From Sphingobacterium chuzhouense (GTDB lineage: Bacteria; Bacteroidota; Bacteroidia; Sphingobacteriales; Sphingobacteriaceae): 64,000 bases of DNA. The stretch covers positions 744,001 to 808,000 of the forward strand of contig NZ_JACNYL010000003.1 in assembly GCF_014692525.1 (NCBI RefSeq), in the 5' to 3' direction. The translations under genes and the position numbers were made by a program. Below, one piece after another: positions 16,039 to 23,562 of the stretch (positions within the stretch are counted from its first letter, which is position 1; each line of letters begins with the position of its first letter). The notes below the pieces were generated by a model that was not told the DNA's origin, searched no databases, and was given only the letters and a program-made list of their open reading frames with translations.

Positions 16039-16584
16039 ATGAAGCGTATAATAAAAAGCCTTTTAGCAACAAGTTGCGTTCTATTGATCTTAAACCTGTC
16101 TGCCTGCAAGTCCAAAAAAATCGTGGTTAATCCAGGTAGCCAAATTGAACAGACACCCGTACGGGAAGAACCCGTAGAGGTAGTGGAAGAACCTGTCATT
16201 GCTCAGGAAGAACCACGCAAAGACCCTGAACCGGTTGTCGAAAAACCGAATTTCAATTTCAAGAACGTCCTGTTTGAATTTGATTCCAGTGTACTCAAAA
16301 CCGAGTCCTATACTGTGTTGGACAATATCATCCGAGAAATGCAGAAAGATCCGTCGGCCAATTTTATCATCAATGGTCATTCATCCGTCGAGGGTACGGC
16401 CGAATATAACCAATCGCTATCTGAGGACAGAGCCAATGCGGTCAAGCTCTATATCGTCAACGCCGGAGTGCCATCCGAAAATCTTAGCGCCAGAGGATTT
16501 GGTGCTTCCAAACCGGTTGCATCCAACGATACAGAAAGCGGAAGGGAACAAAATCGGCGGGTAGAAATATCGGTCGTACAATAG
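16039..16584 (+). CDS. OmpA/Pal-family peptidoglycan-associated lipoprotein
   Basis: 181-residue outer-membrane lipoprotein. The signal peptide ends at LNLSAC (Cys23). A Pro/Glu-rich linker (residues 40-70, repeats of EEPVE) leads to an OmpA C-terminal domain (about 72-181): FKNVLFEFDSSVLKTESY, INGHSSVEGTAEYNQSLSED, RANAVKLYIVNAGVP, and the closing REQNRRVEISV. The domain binds peptidoglycan and tethers the outer membrane. The common GHTD turn is GHSS here. A -7 box lies 30 bases upstream of the start. Scar 2 begins immediately after the stop. Confidence 0.92.
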   Translation: MKRIIKSLLATSCVLLILNLSACKSKKIVVNPGSQIEQTPVREEPVEVVEEPVIAQEEPRKDPEPVVEKPNFNFKNVLFEFDSSVLKTESYTVLDNIIREMQKDPSANFIINGHSSVEGTAEYNQSLSEDRANAVKLYIVNAGVPSENLSARGFGASKPVASNDTESGREQNRRVEISVVQ

Positions 16585-16682
16585 CAGGATTTTCGAACTC
16601 CTAGGTTCTCATCCCAGCTTAAATAACAAAAGCCACTCTTGTGAAGTGGCTTTGTGATCCCATTGATACGAAACTCGAACCT
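16585..16682. other. tRNA-3'-end-like hairpin scar 2
   Basis: Starts right after the OmpA stop. TCGAACTCCTAGGTTCTCAT followed by CCCAGCT (16593-16619) aligns with 28676-28702 with few differences. A hairpin follows: AAAAGCCACT and AGTGGCTTT within 16628-16653. Then comes TTTGTGATCCCATTGATACG with AAACTCGAACC (16651-16681), matching scar 1 and resembling a tRNA 3' end on the minus strand. The next bases run into an open frame truncated at its 5' end, so a junction lies near 16682. Confidence 0.55.
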
Positions 16683-16832
16683 TTTATTGGAAGATTTGAG
16701 GCTGTTGAATCAGTTGAACTTCAAAAACGTAATGAAACAGCAATAGTCAGTGGCGACAAAAGCGAAGCATGGCTTGAATTGACTGGTACGGACGGAGCAA
16801 AAGACTTTATTATTTCAGAACTTGGACTTTAA
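16683..16832 (+). pseudogene. C-terminal remnant of an unidentified gene
   Basis: An open frame enters from scar 2 and ends with RNETAIVSGDKSEAWLELTG then TDGAKDFIISELGL. There is no plausible start codon: upstream codons are scar DNA. Its TAA (16830-16832) directly abuts the ATG of the Acr3-like gene at 16833, as expected for two genes of one old operon. I do not recognise the family. The simplest reading is a gene whose front was lost when the junction at about 16682 formed. Confidence 0.55.
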
Positions 16833-17798
16833 ATGATTAGCAGGGAAGTGCTTGAAGAAAAGCAAATCGGCATATACATTATCACACTCATAATAAGTGC
16901 CTTTGTCGGGCTATATTGGAACAACAGTAACATCCTCGAAAAAACCATCGAACCTATAATCGGAATTTTGCTTTACAGTATGTTTTGCCAAATTCCGTTT
17001 TTAGAGTTGAAGCAAGCACTAAAAGACCGCTCTTTTTTCAAGGCTTTGTTATTTGGGAATTTTGTGCTAATTCCTCTATTGGTTTGGGTTTTAATAAGCG
17101 TTTTTCCAACAACATCAATAGTAACGCTCGGAATACTTTTGGTTCTGCTTACGCCCTGCATTGATTATGTAATTGTTTTTTCGCATTTGGGAAAAGGCAA
17201 CTCCAAAGCTGTTTTGGCTTCCACTCCCTTACTGTTCATTTTTCAGATGTTATTGTTGCCTTTATACTTATGGCTTTTTCTTGGAAAAGAAACAATACAC
17301 ATCATTGAGATAACACCATTCGTAAAAGCGTTTCTTTATTTAATCGTCATTCCGTTTCTGCTTTCGATTATAACACAAGTGGTATCAAAATCAAACAACA
17401 AAGCCGGAAATGCAATTTTAGATTTTTCGGGATGGTTGCCTGTTCCGTTTATGGCGCTGACTTTTTTTGTGGTCATTGCTTCTCAAATCGGAGTATTGTA
17501 TAACAATCCCGAACCAATCTTAAACGTTGTTCCTATTTATGTAGCATTTGCGGTTATCGCACCATTTATCGGAAAATTGTCAGCCAAAATATTCGGGGTT
17601 CATTTTTATGGGTCAAGAGCAATTTCATTTTCCACAAGTACAAGGAACTCATTAGTCGTCTTGCCTTTGGCTCTTGCTTTACCTGCTCCCGAAAATCAAT
17701 TGGTAGCGGTCGTAATTGTCACACAGACAATCGTTGAAATTTTCTTTGAACTGATATACATAAAAGTAATACCTGCCTTAACAAAAGAAAGCAATTAG
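16833..17798 (+). CDS. Acr3-like arsenite/bile-acid:sodium symporter family transporter
   Basis: 321-residue membrane carrier with about ten helices. The motif LTPCIDYVIVFSHLGKGNSK matches the Cys-containing segment of Acr3-type arsenite efflux permeases (PC..xxVxxxxLxKG), and STSTRNSLVVLPLALALP matches their second half. The broader family (BASS) also includes bile-acid and pantothenate carriers, so arsenite export is likely but not certain. There is no arsC next to it, and the nearest ArsR-type gene (1500) is 15 kb away. It follows the truncated frame at 16683 without a gap. Confidence 0.85.
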   Translation: MISREVLEEKQIGIYIITLIISAFVGLYWNNSNILEKTIEPIIGILLYSMFCQIPFLELKQALKDRSFFKALLFGNFVLIPLLVWVLISVFPTTSIVTLGILLVLLTPCIDYVIVFSHLGKGNSKAVLASTPLLFIFQMLLLPLYLWLFLGKETIHIIEITPFVKAFLYLIVIPFLLSIITQVVSKSNNKAGNAILDFSGWLPVPFMALTFFVVIASQIGVLYNNPEPILNVVPIYVAFAVIAPFIGKLSAKIFGVHFYGSRAISFSTSTRNSLVVLPLALALPAPENQLVAVVIVTQTIVEIFFELIYIKVIPALTKESN

Positions 17799-17866
17799 CA
17801 TTCGTAAACAATAAACCAAAGCTCCGCCTCATCGGGAGTAGCCCCATGCCAATGAGGAAGATTAAC
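17795..17866 (-). pseudogene. C-terminal cupin-like remnant
   Basis: On the minus strand this reads VNLPHWHGATPDEAELWFIV then YEC and stop. HWHGATPD is a recognisable cupin metal-site segment, as in cupin-type carboxymuconolactone decarboxylase partners. There is no start and no upstream domain. The 3' end overlaps the stop of the Acr3-like gene by three bases, and the 5' end dissolves into the 22-base repeat at 17854-17875. Confidence 0.5.
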
Positions 17867-17875
17867 CATGCATGT
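17854..17875. repeat. 22-base exact repeat, copy B
   Basis: Identical to 11551-11572 inside the LytS-type kinase gene, same orientation; after one mismatched base three more agree. Flanking DNA is unrelated. It lies at the edge of the cupin-like remnant. Confidence 0.8.
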
Positions 17876-17897
17876 TGATGCCCATCACAGATTTCTG

Positions 17898-18254
17898 TTA
17901 TTTTACTTCTATCGTAGGTGTGTTATTTATTATTTTCCAATGTCCATTATCCCGAATGCATATTATCAATGAATGAAAGATAAGAAACTGACTCTCCAAA
18001 ATTACTCGTGCAATAGCCATATTGTCTGATTGCTTTATGTTGTTTATGATCAATCTCCTTGGGCTTCCTCCGAATCGCTTGGTACGGATGAGTTCGATAT
18101 AGTCAGATTTTGAGAATACAAAAATCCCCCTCTCATCGAAAAACCCGTCCTGTATATTCTGAAAGCCGTGATGTAAGATACTTTCCAATGCTGCTACATC
18201 ACGATTGTCGCCAGCTTTTACAAATGCTTCGATTACTTTTTCTGCCTGTTCCAT
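17898..18254 (-). CDS. NTF2-fold (SnoaL-like) protein
   Basis: 118-residue single-domain protein with an NTF2-like fold: EKVIEAFVKAGDNRDVAALE, then SILHHGFQNIQDG, a central KSDYIELIRTKRFGGSPRRL and the closing sheet VILESQFLIFHSLIICIRDN with GHWKIIN. The family includes small ligand-binding proteins and isomerases; nothing identifies the ligand. It starts two bases after the azoreductase stop and is the third gene of the ECF41 sigma operon. That sigma factor itself ends in an NTF2/SnoaL-like domain. Confidence 0.8.
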   Translation of the reverse strand: MEQAEKVIEAFVKAGDNRDVAALESILHHGFQNIQDGFFDERGIFVFSKSDYIELIRTKRFGGSPRRLIINNIKQSDNMAIARVILESQFLIFHSLIICIRDNGHWKIINNTPTIEVK

Positions 18255-18256
18255 TT

Positions 18257-18841
18257 TTATTTGTTTAAGATGTTCGTAAATAATTCTATTTGATGGTTTA
18301 GTTGTTGTTTGGCAGATTCTTTATCATCCGTTCCGTTCAATGAATAGTAGTAAATATCCCTAATGCCAATGAAGTTTAATATCTGCTGTAGATGCATTTC
18401 CACTAGATTGGGCAAAGCTGAATCCAGTTCCCCCATAGTGGAGAGAATGTATGTTTTTTTATTTTGCAGCAATCCGATTGCTTTGTCCTCGTCGTATCTG
18501 AAAGTTTTACCTGTACGCAACACCAAGTCGAAATATGCTTTCAGCGAAGAGGGAATACCAAAATTATACATAGGCACTGTGATAAGGATTTCATCACATC
18601 CGAATAGTTCTGCTATCAACTGGTCAGACAATTTTAGGCGGTCTGAAGTATCCCCGGCAGTATAAAATTTCTCAAGTACTTCCTGCTCAAGATGGGGAAT
18701 GTGGGAGGTGCCGACTTCCCGTATGCTGATGCTCCCTCCCGGATTTAGTTCTTTCCATGCCCGTACAAAATTGTCTCCCGCATTGCGGGAATAGGAGTTT
18801 TTTAAACGTAAGCTACTGTCAATTCGCAATAATGTCTTCAT
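18257..18841 (-). CDS. azoR: FMN-dependent NADH-azoreductase
   Basis: 194-residue flavodoxin-fold enzyme of the AzoR/AcpD family, which reduces quinones and azo compounds with NAD(P)H. The opening LLRIDSSLRLKNSYSRNAGD binds FMN phosphate; VPMYNFGIPSSLKAYFDLVL is the family signature, followed by RTGKTFRYDEDKAIGLLQNK. Length is normal. It lies between the ECF41-type sigma gene (35 bases upstream) and the NTF2-fold gene (2 bases downstream) and is probably a target or partner of that sigma factor, as oxidoreductases typically are in ECF41 loci. Confidence 0.92.
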   Translation of the reverse strand: MKTLLRIDSSLRLKNSYSRNAGDNFVRAWKELNPGGSISIREVGTSHIPHLEQEVLEKFYTAGDTSDRLKLSDQLIAELFGCDEILITVPMYNFGIPSSLKAYFDLVLRTGKTFRYDEDKAIGLLQNKKTYILSTMGELDSALPNLVEMHLQQILNFIGIRDIYYYSLNGTDDKESAKQQLNHQIELFTNILNK

Positions 18842-18876
18842 CTTTTTTACTCTTTCTATGGAAGACAGTTTGATTG

Positions 18877-19725
18877 CTAAATATGTGACAACTTGGTAAT
18901 ATTTTTTAGCTTATCCGGGTCTACAATGGAATATATTTTCTGTATTAATCCATCTGCGCTTAATTGGAGGATATGACAGTTATGGAGCTTTTCATGTTCC
19001 CAAAAACAGATAGCAGGCTGATGATTGAAAAATTGAAAGGTAAATGTTTTGCCCATCAGAAAATGCTGCTGTACATAAACCAATAAAGTGGCTGTAGCCG
19101 CTTTTCCTATTTCCGAACCGCTCACTACCTGCACTTTAGTACCCCCGTCCGCACTTAGTTTTATGTCGTTTACCAATAAGTTTTGCAATTCTAGGATATC
19201 AGCTTGAGCTAATGCTTTCTGATACTTGCCCAGGCTCTCAAATGATTGACCCGAATGGGGGATATAATTTGTGTATTTACTATCTTTTAATTGTTTGTTG
19301 GCCCTGCTTAATAGCTGGCGTGAATTTTCTGCGCTTATTTCAAGCAGTTCGGCTATCTCTGCATGGGAATAATCGAAGCCCTCTTTCAATATGAAAGCCG
19401 CTCTTTCTTTTGGGTTTAGGTACTCGAGCAATACGAGCATGGTATAAGTGGCAGTTTCTTCTTTTATGAGTTTTGTATCAGCATTTTCAAACGAAACAGG
19501 TTCGGGGAGCCATTCGCCGAAAACTTCCTTTTTACTTTGACGGTTTTTAAAATTTATGGCATGATTAATCGTGCTTTTAATCAAAAAGTTGGATTCGTGA
19601 CGGATACTTGATTTATCTAATGTAATGTATTTTTCAAGTACATCCTGTACCAAATCTCTGGCATCTTCGTAAGAACCAACGATGTTATAGGCATAGGTCA
19701 GGAGTTTATTATAGTTCTTCTGCAT
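18877..19725 (-). CDS. ECF41-type RNA polymerase sigma factor with SnoaL-like C-terminal domain
   Basis: 282-residue ECF sigma factor. Region 2: YAYNIVGSYEDARDLVQDVL and FLIKSTINHAINFKNRQSKK. The linker carries WLPEPV, and region 4 has LNPKERAAFILKEGFDYSHA with EIAELLEISAENSRQLLSRA. The C-terminal half (about 175-282) is a SnoaL/NTF2-like domain with ADGGTKVQVV, the counterpart of the conserved DGGGKV motif that contacts the sigma core in ECF41 proteins. ECF41 factors have no anti-sigma protein; the extension regulates activity, and their loci carry carboxymuconolactone decarboxylases, oxidoreductases or epimerases. Here azoR follows directly and a decarboxylase-family gene lies at 20896. Confidence 0.92.
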   Translation of the reverse strand: MQKNYNKLLTYAYNIVGSYEDARDLVQDVLEKYITLDKSSIRHESNFLIKSTINHAINFKNRQSKKEVFGEWLPEPVSFENADTKLIKEETATYTMLVLLEYLNPKERAAFILKEGFDYSHAEIAELLEISAENSRQLLSRANKQLKDSKYTNYIPHSGQSFESLGKYQKALAQADILELQNLLVNDIKLSADGGTKVQVVSGSEIGKAATATLLVYVQQHFLMGKTFTFQFFNHQPAICFWEHEKLHNCHILQLSADGLIQKIYSIVDPDKLKNITKLSHI

Positions 19726-19872
19726 TGGTTTTAAAATTTTCTTGAATTATCTCGCTGTCGAGATATTATGTCGACAGCATACACATAAAAATACTTTGTT
19801 CGTTCGCAAGATTTCCTTCTTCTGTTATTCATGACAGGACGATTTTCCCTCTTCAAATTTGCCGCCGTTTGA

Positions 19873-20241
19873 TTAAATAGCCATTCCACTTCCACCAACT
19901 ACTTTTATACCTTCGGGAAACTTTTTCCAAAAACGGATATATCTATATTTAGCTTCAAAAGGCTCATTATTATAATCTCCTTTTAACTCCATCTGCAAAG
20001 TGATGACAGCCAAATCCTCTATGATGTTCAGTTTTTCAACTTTGGGAATGATTTCGTTTACTTTTAAGTTTCCCGCACGATAAGTTTGCAAATCCATTTC
20101 TTTGGTTATGGTCTGACCACTGGGAACTACAAAAAGTAAATCAGCATGCAATAGCTTGTCGAGTACTTCCGTATCACTATTTTTGATGGCCTCGTAAAGT
20201 GTGTTTTCGAGATTTAAAATTTCATTCTTTTTAATATGCAT
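19873..20241 (-). CDS. DUF4440/SnoaL-like NTF2-fold protein
   Basis: 122-residue NTF2-fold protein of the DUF4440 type: EILNLENTLYEAIKNSDTEV, then DKLLHADLLFVVPSGQTITK, VEKLNIIEDLAVITLQMELK and YRYIRFWKKFPEGIKVVGGS. It most likely binds a small ligand or acts as an isomerase-like protein; no catalytic residue can be assigned. It lies 147 bases upstream of the ECF41 sigma gene on the same strand, so it may belong to that regulon. The 183 bases on its other side contain no gene I can support. Confidence 0.82.
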   Translation of the reverse strand: MHIKKNEILNLENTLYEAIKNSDTEVLDKLLHADLLFVVPSGQTITKEMDLQTYRAGNLKVNEIIPKVEKLNIIEDLAVITLQMELKGDYNNEPFEAKYRYIRFWKKFPEGIKVVGGSGMAI

Positions 20242-20425
20242 ATTATAGTATCTTTAATGATTTCTTTATTCAACTTTTATGTTTTCTGTAAAATTAACGA
20301 TATCCTACATCTATTAAAATCCGCTTCTTGTGGAATCCAGCCAAGTTTTTCTTTATAAACTTTAAGACATCACTGTTTTATACTTTCTTGAAGATAATTT
20401 TTAAATCTGTTTTAAATCCATCCGC

Positions 20426-20863
20426 TTACTCCTCTACGACCTGATAAATATCCCTTTCCATCGTAATGCCATTTTGTTCTAAAAAGGCGGGCATATTAAT
20501 CCCTGCATTTTTCATCAACTCCCGTATAACCACTCTGGCATCGTCCATCCGCTGTCGGTCTGCCCAAGTGGCAACCGTAATGACCCGAAGGTCTCCACTA
20601 TCGCCTGTCTGTTGAAAGATTTCATATTTCACAAAGCCGGGCTGCTGCCGAAGTGTATTCCTGATGAAAAGCGATTTTTCGGAATACGCCGTGATAGCTT
20701 TTTGGGGAATGCTGATTTTATCAATGATGGCGACCTGTTCTGTAATAGTATGATCTTTTCTGTTATTCTGTTCCATTTTGCCTTGATTTTTATGTTGACC
20801 AAAAGTATTCACTGCCATAAGGATAGGCATGATAAAGATGATGGTTTTAATGTTTGTTTGCAT
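20426..20863 (-). CDS. Exported antibiotic-biosynthesis-monooxygenase-fold protein
   Basis: 145-residue protein with a signal peptide (MQTNIKTIIFIMPILMAVNT ending FGQ) and an ABM-type ferredoxin-like domain: VAIIDKISIPQKAITAYSEK, LFIRNTLRQQPGFVKYEIFQ, GDLRVITVATWADRQRMDDA. Family members bind or oxidise small aromatic or quinone-like molecules, and some are heme-degrading. The predicted export to the periplasm is unusual for this mostly cytosolic family. It starts 32 bases after the carboxymuconolactone-decarboxylase-family gene and is probably cotranscribed with it. Confidence 0.8.
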   Translation of the reverse strand: MQTNIKTIIFIMPILMAVNTFGQHKNQGKMEQNNRKDHTITEQVAIIDKISIPQKAITAYSEKSLFIRNTLRQQPGFVKYEIFQQTGDSGDLRVITVATWADRQRMDDARVVIRELMKNAGINMPAFLEQNGITMERDIYQVVEE

Positions 20864-20895
20864 AATTGAGTATAATTTTTAGTTCATTATTCTTT

Positions 20896-21333
20896 TTATA
20901 CTACCGTTTTCTTGGTGCTGATTACAATCCTATTCCATGCATTTATCGTAACAACCACCATTATGATCCGTGCAATCTGATTTCCATCAAAAAGTTTTTC
21001 GGCCAGTCTGTACGTTTCATCGCTTAACCCGTTTTGGCTGATTAAGGTTACTTCCTCGGTTATGGCTAAAATTGTTTTCTCTTCTTCGGTAAATAATCCG
21101 GTTTCTTTCCAAGCGTTGAGCAGGAAAATTCGCTGTGCGGTTTCGCCCTGCTTTAATGCGTCCGAAGTGTGCATGTTGATGCAAAAAGCACAACCGTTGA
21201 TTTGCGATGCACGGATCTTAATCAGGTACAAGTACGTTTTTGAAAGTCCTGAATGTTGAATGTAGTTTTCCAGAACACGCATTGCTTTGAATGCATCCGG
21301 TTCAAGCTGCTGTATGTCAATTCTCTTTTCCAT
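20896..21333 (-). CDS. AhpD-like carboxymuconolactone decarboxylase family protein
   Basis: 145-residue AhpD-like protein. The redox motif is intact: INGCAFCINMHTSDALKQGE gives CxxCxxxH. The preceding SKTYLYLIKIRASQ and the following FLLNAWKETGLFTEEEKTIL are typical. AhpD-like proteins use the Cys pair in peroxidase-linked thiol chemistry. Genes of this family are the classical neighbours of ECF41 sigma factors; the ECF41 gene here is 1.2 kb downstream on the same strand. It heads a pair with the ABM-fold gene. Confidence 0.9.
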   Translation of the reverse strand: MEKRIDIQQLEPDAFKAMRVLENYIQHSGLSKTYLYLIKIRASQINGCAFCINMHTSDALKQGETAQRIFLLNAWKETGLFTEEEKTILAITEEVTLISQNGLSDETYRLAEKLFDGNQIARIIMVVVTINAWNRIVISTKKTVV

Positions 21334-21448
21334 ATTTATTTTTTGTTTGTATTGAAGCCTACACGACGATCTTGTGAAGAGTGAAACGGTCTGTAAGCGT
21401 CAGGTGTTACCTTAATTTTTCATTTTTATAAAATTATCGATTGCTTTA

Positions 21449-21961
21449 TTACTCCTTATTTTTCGTATTTAAATTTTTAGCTTGACTTATCCAAGTTGGT
21501 GCAGTATTAGTAGTTTGCTTTAACAATAAGTTTAACTGAGCTGAATGATGTTGAATATGTCTTATGTTATAGATCAATATTTCAAGAAAAGAATAGTTTT
21601 TGTATTCGTTAATCCATCGCTTGTTTAATTTGTCTGTATCAAGCTCAGATATGAATAGATTTGCTTTTTGTCGGCAATGTGCTAAATATGTAAGAACTTC
21701 GGTTTTTGAATAGGTCCTGTCAGGCATTTTACCTGTTGGGTCAAACTCTGACAAATCAAAAGGTGGTGGCGGAGCAAATTTACCTGGATCCGTGGTTAAA
21801 TAATAATCTGTCCAAAAGGTGCAATGGTAGGAAGCATACCAAAAGCCTATTTCTGTATCCCAATGCTCGTACGGACACATAATAATTGCATTTTCAAGCA
21901 TATCAAGGCTTGCACCGAATTGATTCCAAATTGCTTCTTTTATTGATATTGTATTTGCCAT
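21449..21961 (-). CDS. DinB-family protein
   Basis: 170-residue DinB-like four-helix-bundle protein. Candidate metal-binding His residues appear in SYHCTFWTDYYLT and in the C-terminal IRHIQHHSAQLNLLL; HIQHH is the usual last ligand cluster. Members of this superfamily are metal-binding proteins, and several act as thiol-dependent transferases with bacillithiol, mycothiol or glutathione. It sits in a run of small redox or detoxification genes on the minus strand. A LysE-like gene remnant follows upstream. Confidence 0.85.
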   Translation of the reverse strand: MANTISIKEAIWNQFGASLDMLENAIIMCPYEHWDTEIGFWYASYHCTFWTDYYLTTDPGKFAPPPPFDLSEFDPTGKMPDRTYSKTEVLTYLAHCRQKANLFISELDTDKLNKRWINEYKNYSFLEILIYNIRHIQHHSAQLNLLLKQTTNTAPTWISQAKNLNTKNKE

Positions 21962-21973
21962 ATTTTTCTGTTG

Positions 21974-22096
21974 TTACTTAGCTTTTGAAAGCACCATTTT
22001 TATTGCTAAAAAAGTTAATACACTGGCCATAAACCATTTTTGCGCCCTTACCCAAAGTGGATTTTTGTAAGAAAAGCAGCCATTTTTGCAGCGCAT
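21974..22096 (-). pseudogene. LysE-like transporter C-terminal remnant
   Basis: A short frame between dinB-like and doxX genes reads FSYKNPLWVRAQKWFMASVL then TFLAIKMVLSKAK and stop. This resembles the last helix of LysE/RhtB-type exporters (NPxxWxxxQ... followed by a hydrophobic segment ending in LSK). Nothing upstream supplies the rest of the protein, because the doxX gene begins within 15 bases. It is therefore a likely 3' fragment of a lost gene; the family assignment is tentative. Confidence 0.4.
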
Positions 22097-22108
22097 CGTT
22101 GTTTAAAT

Positions 22109-22564
22109 TTAAGCTGTGAGTTTTTTGGATATCAAATTGTCCAGTGAATATTTTCCACTTCCCTGAATGAATAGTGCCAGACATAAGCCGAGCATCAGTA
22201 AATGATATTCGAATCCTTCACCTTCCTTATCGCCAAACCAGTTCATAAAAAAGCCATGCTCAAGATGTCCTCCCAATAAAATTATCCCTGTAAAAAGACC
22301 TCCCATTGCGATCGCCCAAAAACGGGAGGCAAAGCCTGTTATTATAAAAATGGGTGCAAAGAATTCTATTAAAATAACTAATAACCCCACCAGCCACGGC
22401 TGTCCCATCTGTTGCAAACCCTCCAAAGTTTGAGTAAACCCATAGCCACCAAACCAGCCAAACATAGCCCGTGCTCCGTGTGGAAACATAACGATGCCTA
22501 TTGTCATGCGAATGATCAGACCTGCATAATCATTGTGTGTACTAAAAAATTTCTGTTTCATCAT
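22109..22564 (-). CDS. DoxX family membrane protein
   Basis: 151-residue membrane protein with four helices. The N terminus GLIIRMTIGIVMFPHGARAM is the DoxX signature, followed by VGLLVILIEFFAPIFIITGF and the C-terminal YHLLMLGLCLALFIQGSGKY. DoxX proteins are linked to thiol oxidation and sulfur redox stress in several bacteria, but their exact role varies. It starts 19 bases after the reductase gene on the same strand, so the two likely form an operon. A second, distinct DoxX-like gene lies at 2286. Confidence 0.9.
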   Translation of the reverse strand: MMKQKFFSTHNDYAGLIIRMTIGIVMFPHGARAMFGWFGGYGFTQTLEGLQQMGQPWLVGLLVILIEFFAPIFIITGFASRFWAIAMGGLFTGIILLGGHLEHGFFMNWFGDKEGEGFEYHLLMLGLCLALFIQGSGKYSLDNLISKKLTA

Positions 22565-22583
22565 TTTCTTTTTTTATTCTAGT

Positions 22584-23537
22584 TCATATCTTGTTTGCAT
22601 TCCCTTCAAATATTGTGGTCAATGCTGCTAATTGCTTTTGTTTCCCTAGTAGTTCAAATAAACTCGAAAATCCCTGCGATCCATGCCCATCAGCTATCCT
22701 ACAGTCCATGAGGTTTTTGATTTCTTGCATGCGCAGCGTTTCCACATTTTTTGATTTTCGATGATTGATGAGGTCATTAAACATCGCGGCTTGAACCTGA
22801 AGCGGCCCCAAGTCGGGCTGGTATGTACCCAACTTAATTTCATTGACCATTAGGGACAGCAATGGGCCATAGCCCTGTAGCGTGCCCGCAACCCGATGTG
22901 CAAAAGCGGCCAAATCCACTCCTTCCTGATGCACCAATTGAAGGGTGTGCAAAAAACCGATTAAAAATTCGTAGCCAATTGCTACCTGTGCTAAAAAATC
23001 TACAGCAGCGGCTCCTGCGTCTTCTCCGTAGTAAGTAACGGTACCTAGCTTTTCCAACAGAGAATACTGCGCATCAAAAACGGTTGGCTTACCACTGAAT
23101 AATAACTGAGCTTTGGCGGTTCCGATGTCTATCGGGTCTGCTAATATTTTGCCATCGATATAGGAAGCGTTCTGTTTTTCAGTCCACTTAGCAAAATCAC
23201 GAGCCTGAGCAGGCGTGCCGCTCGTTAAATTGATGAATACTTTTCCGGCAACCGCACCAGCTACCTGTCTAAGCACTTCATCTACCGCAGTATTATTTAA
23301 CAGGCAAATCACAACCTGATTACTGACAGCAACTGCTCCACCAAGGGTTGCTTCAGCTGTAGCACCTTCTTGAATCAATGGGTTACATTTTTCCGCATTA
23401 CGGTTCCACACAACCGTATCATAACCTTGATTGATAAACGTATGGGCTATCGCGGCCCCCATATTACCCAATCCAAGTACCGTTACGCTCTTCCTTTTGT
23501 TATGAGGTGTTTCTGTTTTGAGGTTATTGATATTCAT
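22584..23537 (-). CDS. NADP-binding reductase, imine-reductase/beta-hydroxyacid dehydrogenase superfamily
   Basis: 317-residue enzyme. The ATG at 23537 starts MNINNLKTETPHNKRKSVTV; a longer reading from 23630 would run into the upstream gene. The Rossmann loop is VLGLGNMGAAIAHTFINQGY, with WNRNAEKC after the second strand (an Arg that favours NADPH). The substrate segment NLTSGTPAQARDFAKW and the helical C-terminal domain with ADGHGSQGFSSLFELL are typical of the NADPH-binding reductases now grouped with imine reductases. The substrate is unknown. It shares its operon with doxX. Confidence 0.85.
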   Translation of the reverse strand: MNINNLKTETPHNKRKSVTVLGLGNMGAAIAHTFINQGYDTVVWNRNAEKCNPLIQEGATAEATLGGAVAVSNQVVICLLNNTAVDEVLRQVAGAVAGKVFINLTSGTPAQARDFAKWTEKQNASYIDGKILADPIDIGTAKAQLLFSGKPTVFDAQYSLLEKLGTVTYYGEDAGAAAVDFLAQVAIGYEFLIGFLHTLQLVHQEGVDLAAFAHRVAGTLQGYGPLLSLMVNEIKLGTYQPDLGPLQVQAAMFNDLINHRKSKNVETLRMQEIKNLMDCRIADGHGSQGFSSLFELLGKQKQLAALTTIFEGNANKI

Positions 23538-23562
23538 ATTTAATTGTATTTTAAAAGTTATG

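Noticed and set aside
15876..16380. Two minus-strand frames (107 and 96 codons) over the OmpA-family gene
   Set aside because: They are antisense to a clearly recognised lipoprotein and show no homology.
16683..17798. A complete arsenic resistance operon
   Set aside because: Only an Acr3-like carrier and an unidentified tail are present; no arsC or adjacent arsR-type gene exists, and the ArsR-type gene at 1500 is paired with an SRPBCC gene instead.
21978..22184. A 68-codon minus-strand frame from inside doxX
   Set aside because: It overlaps the 3' part of doxX in another frame; the LysE-like reading in the neighbouring frame explains the sequence better.
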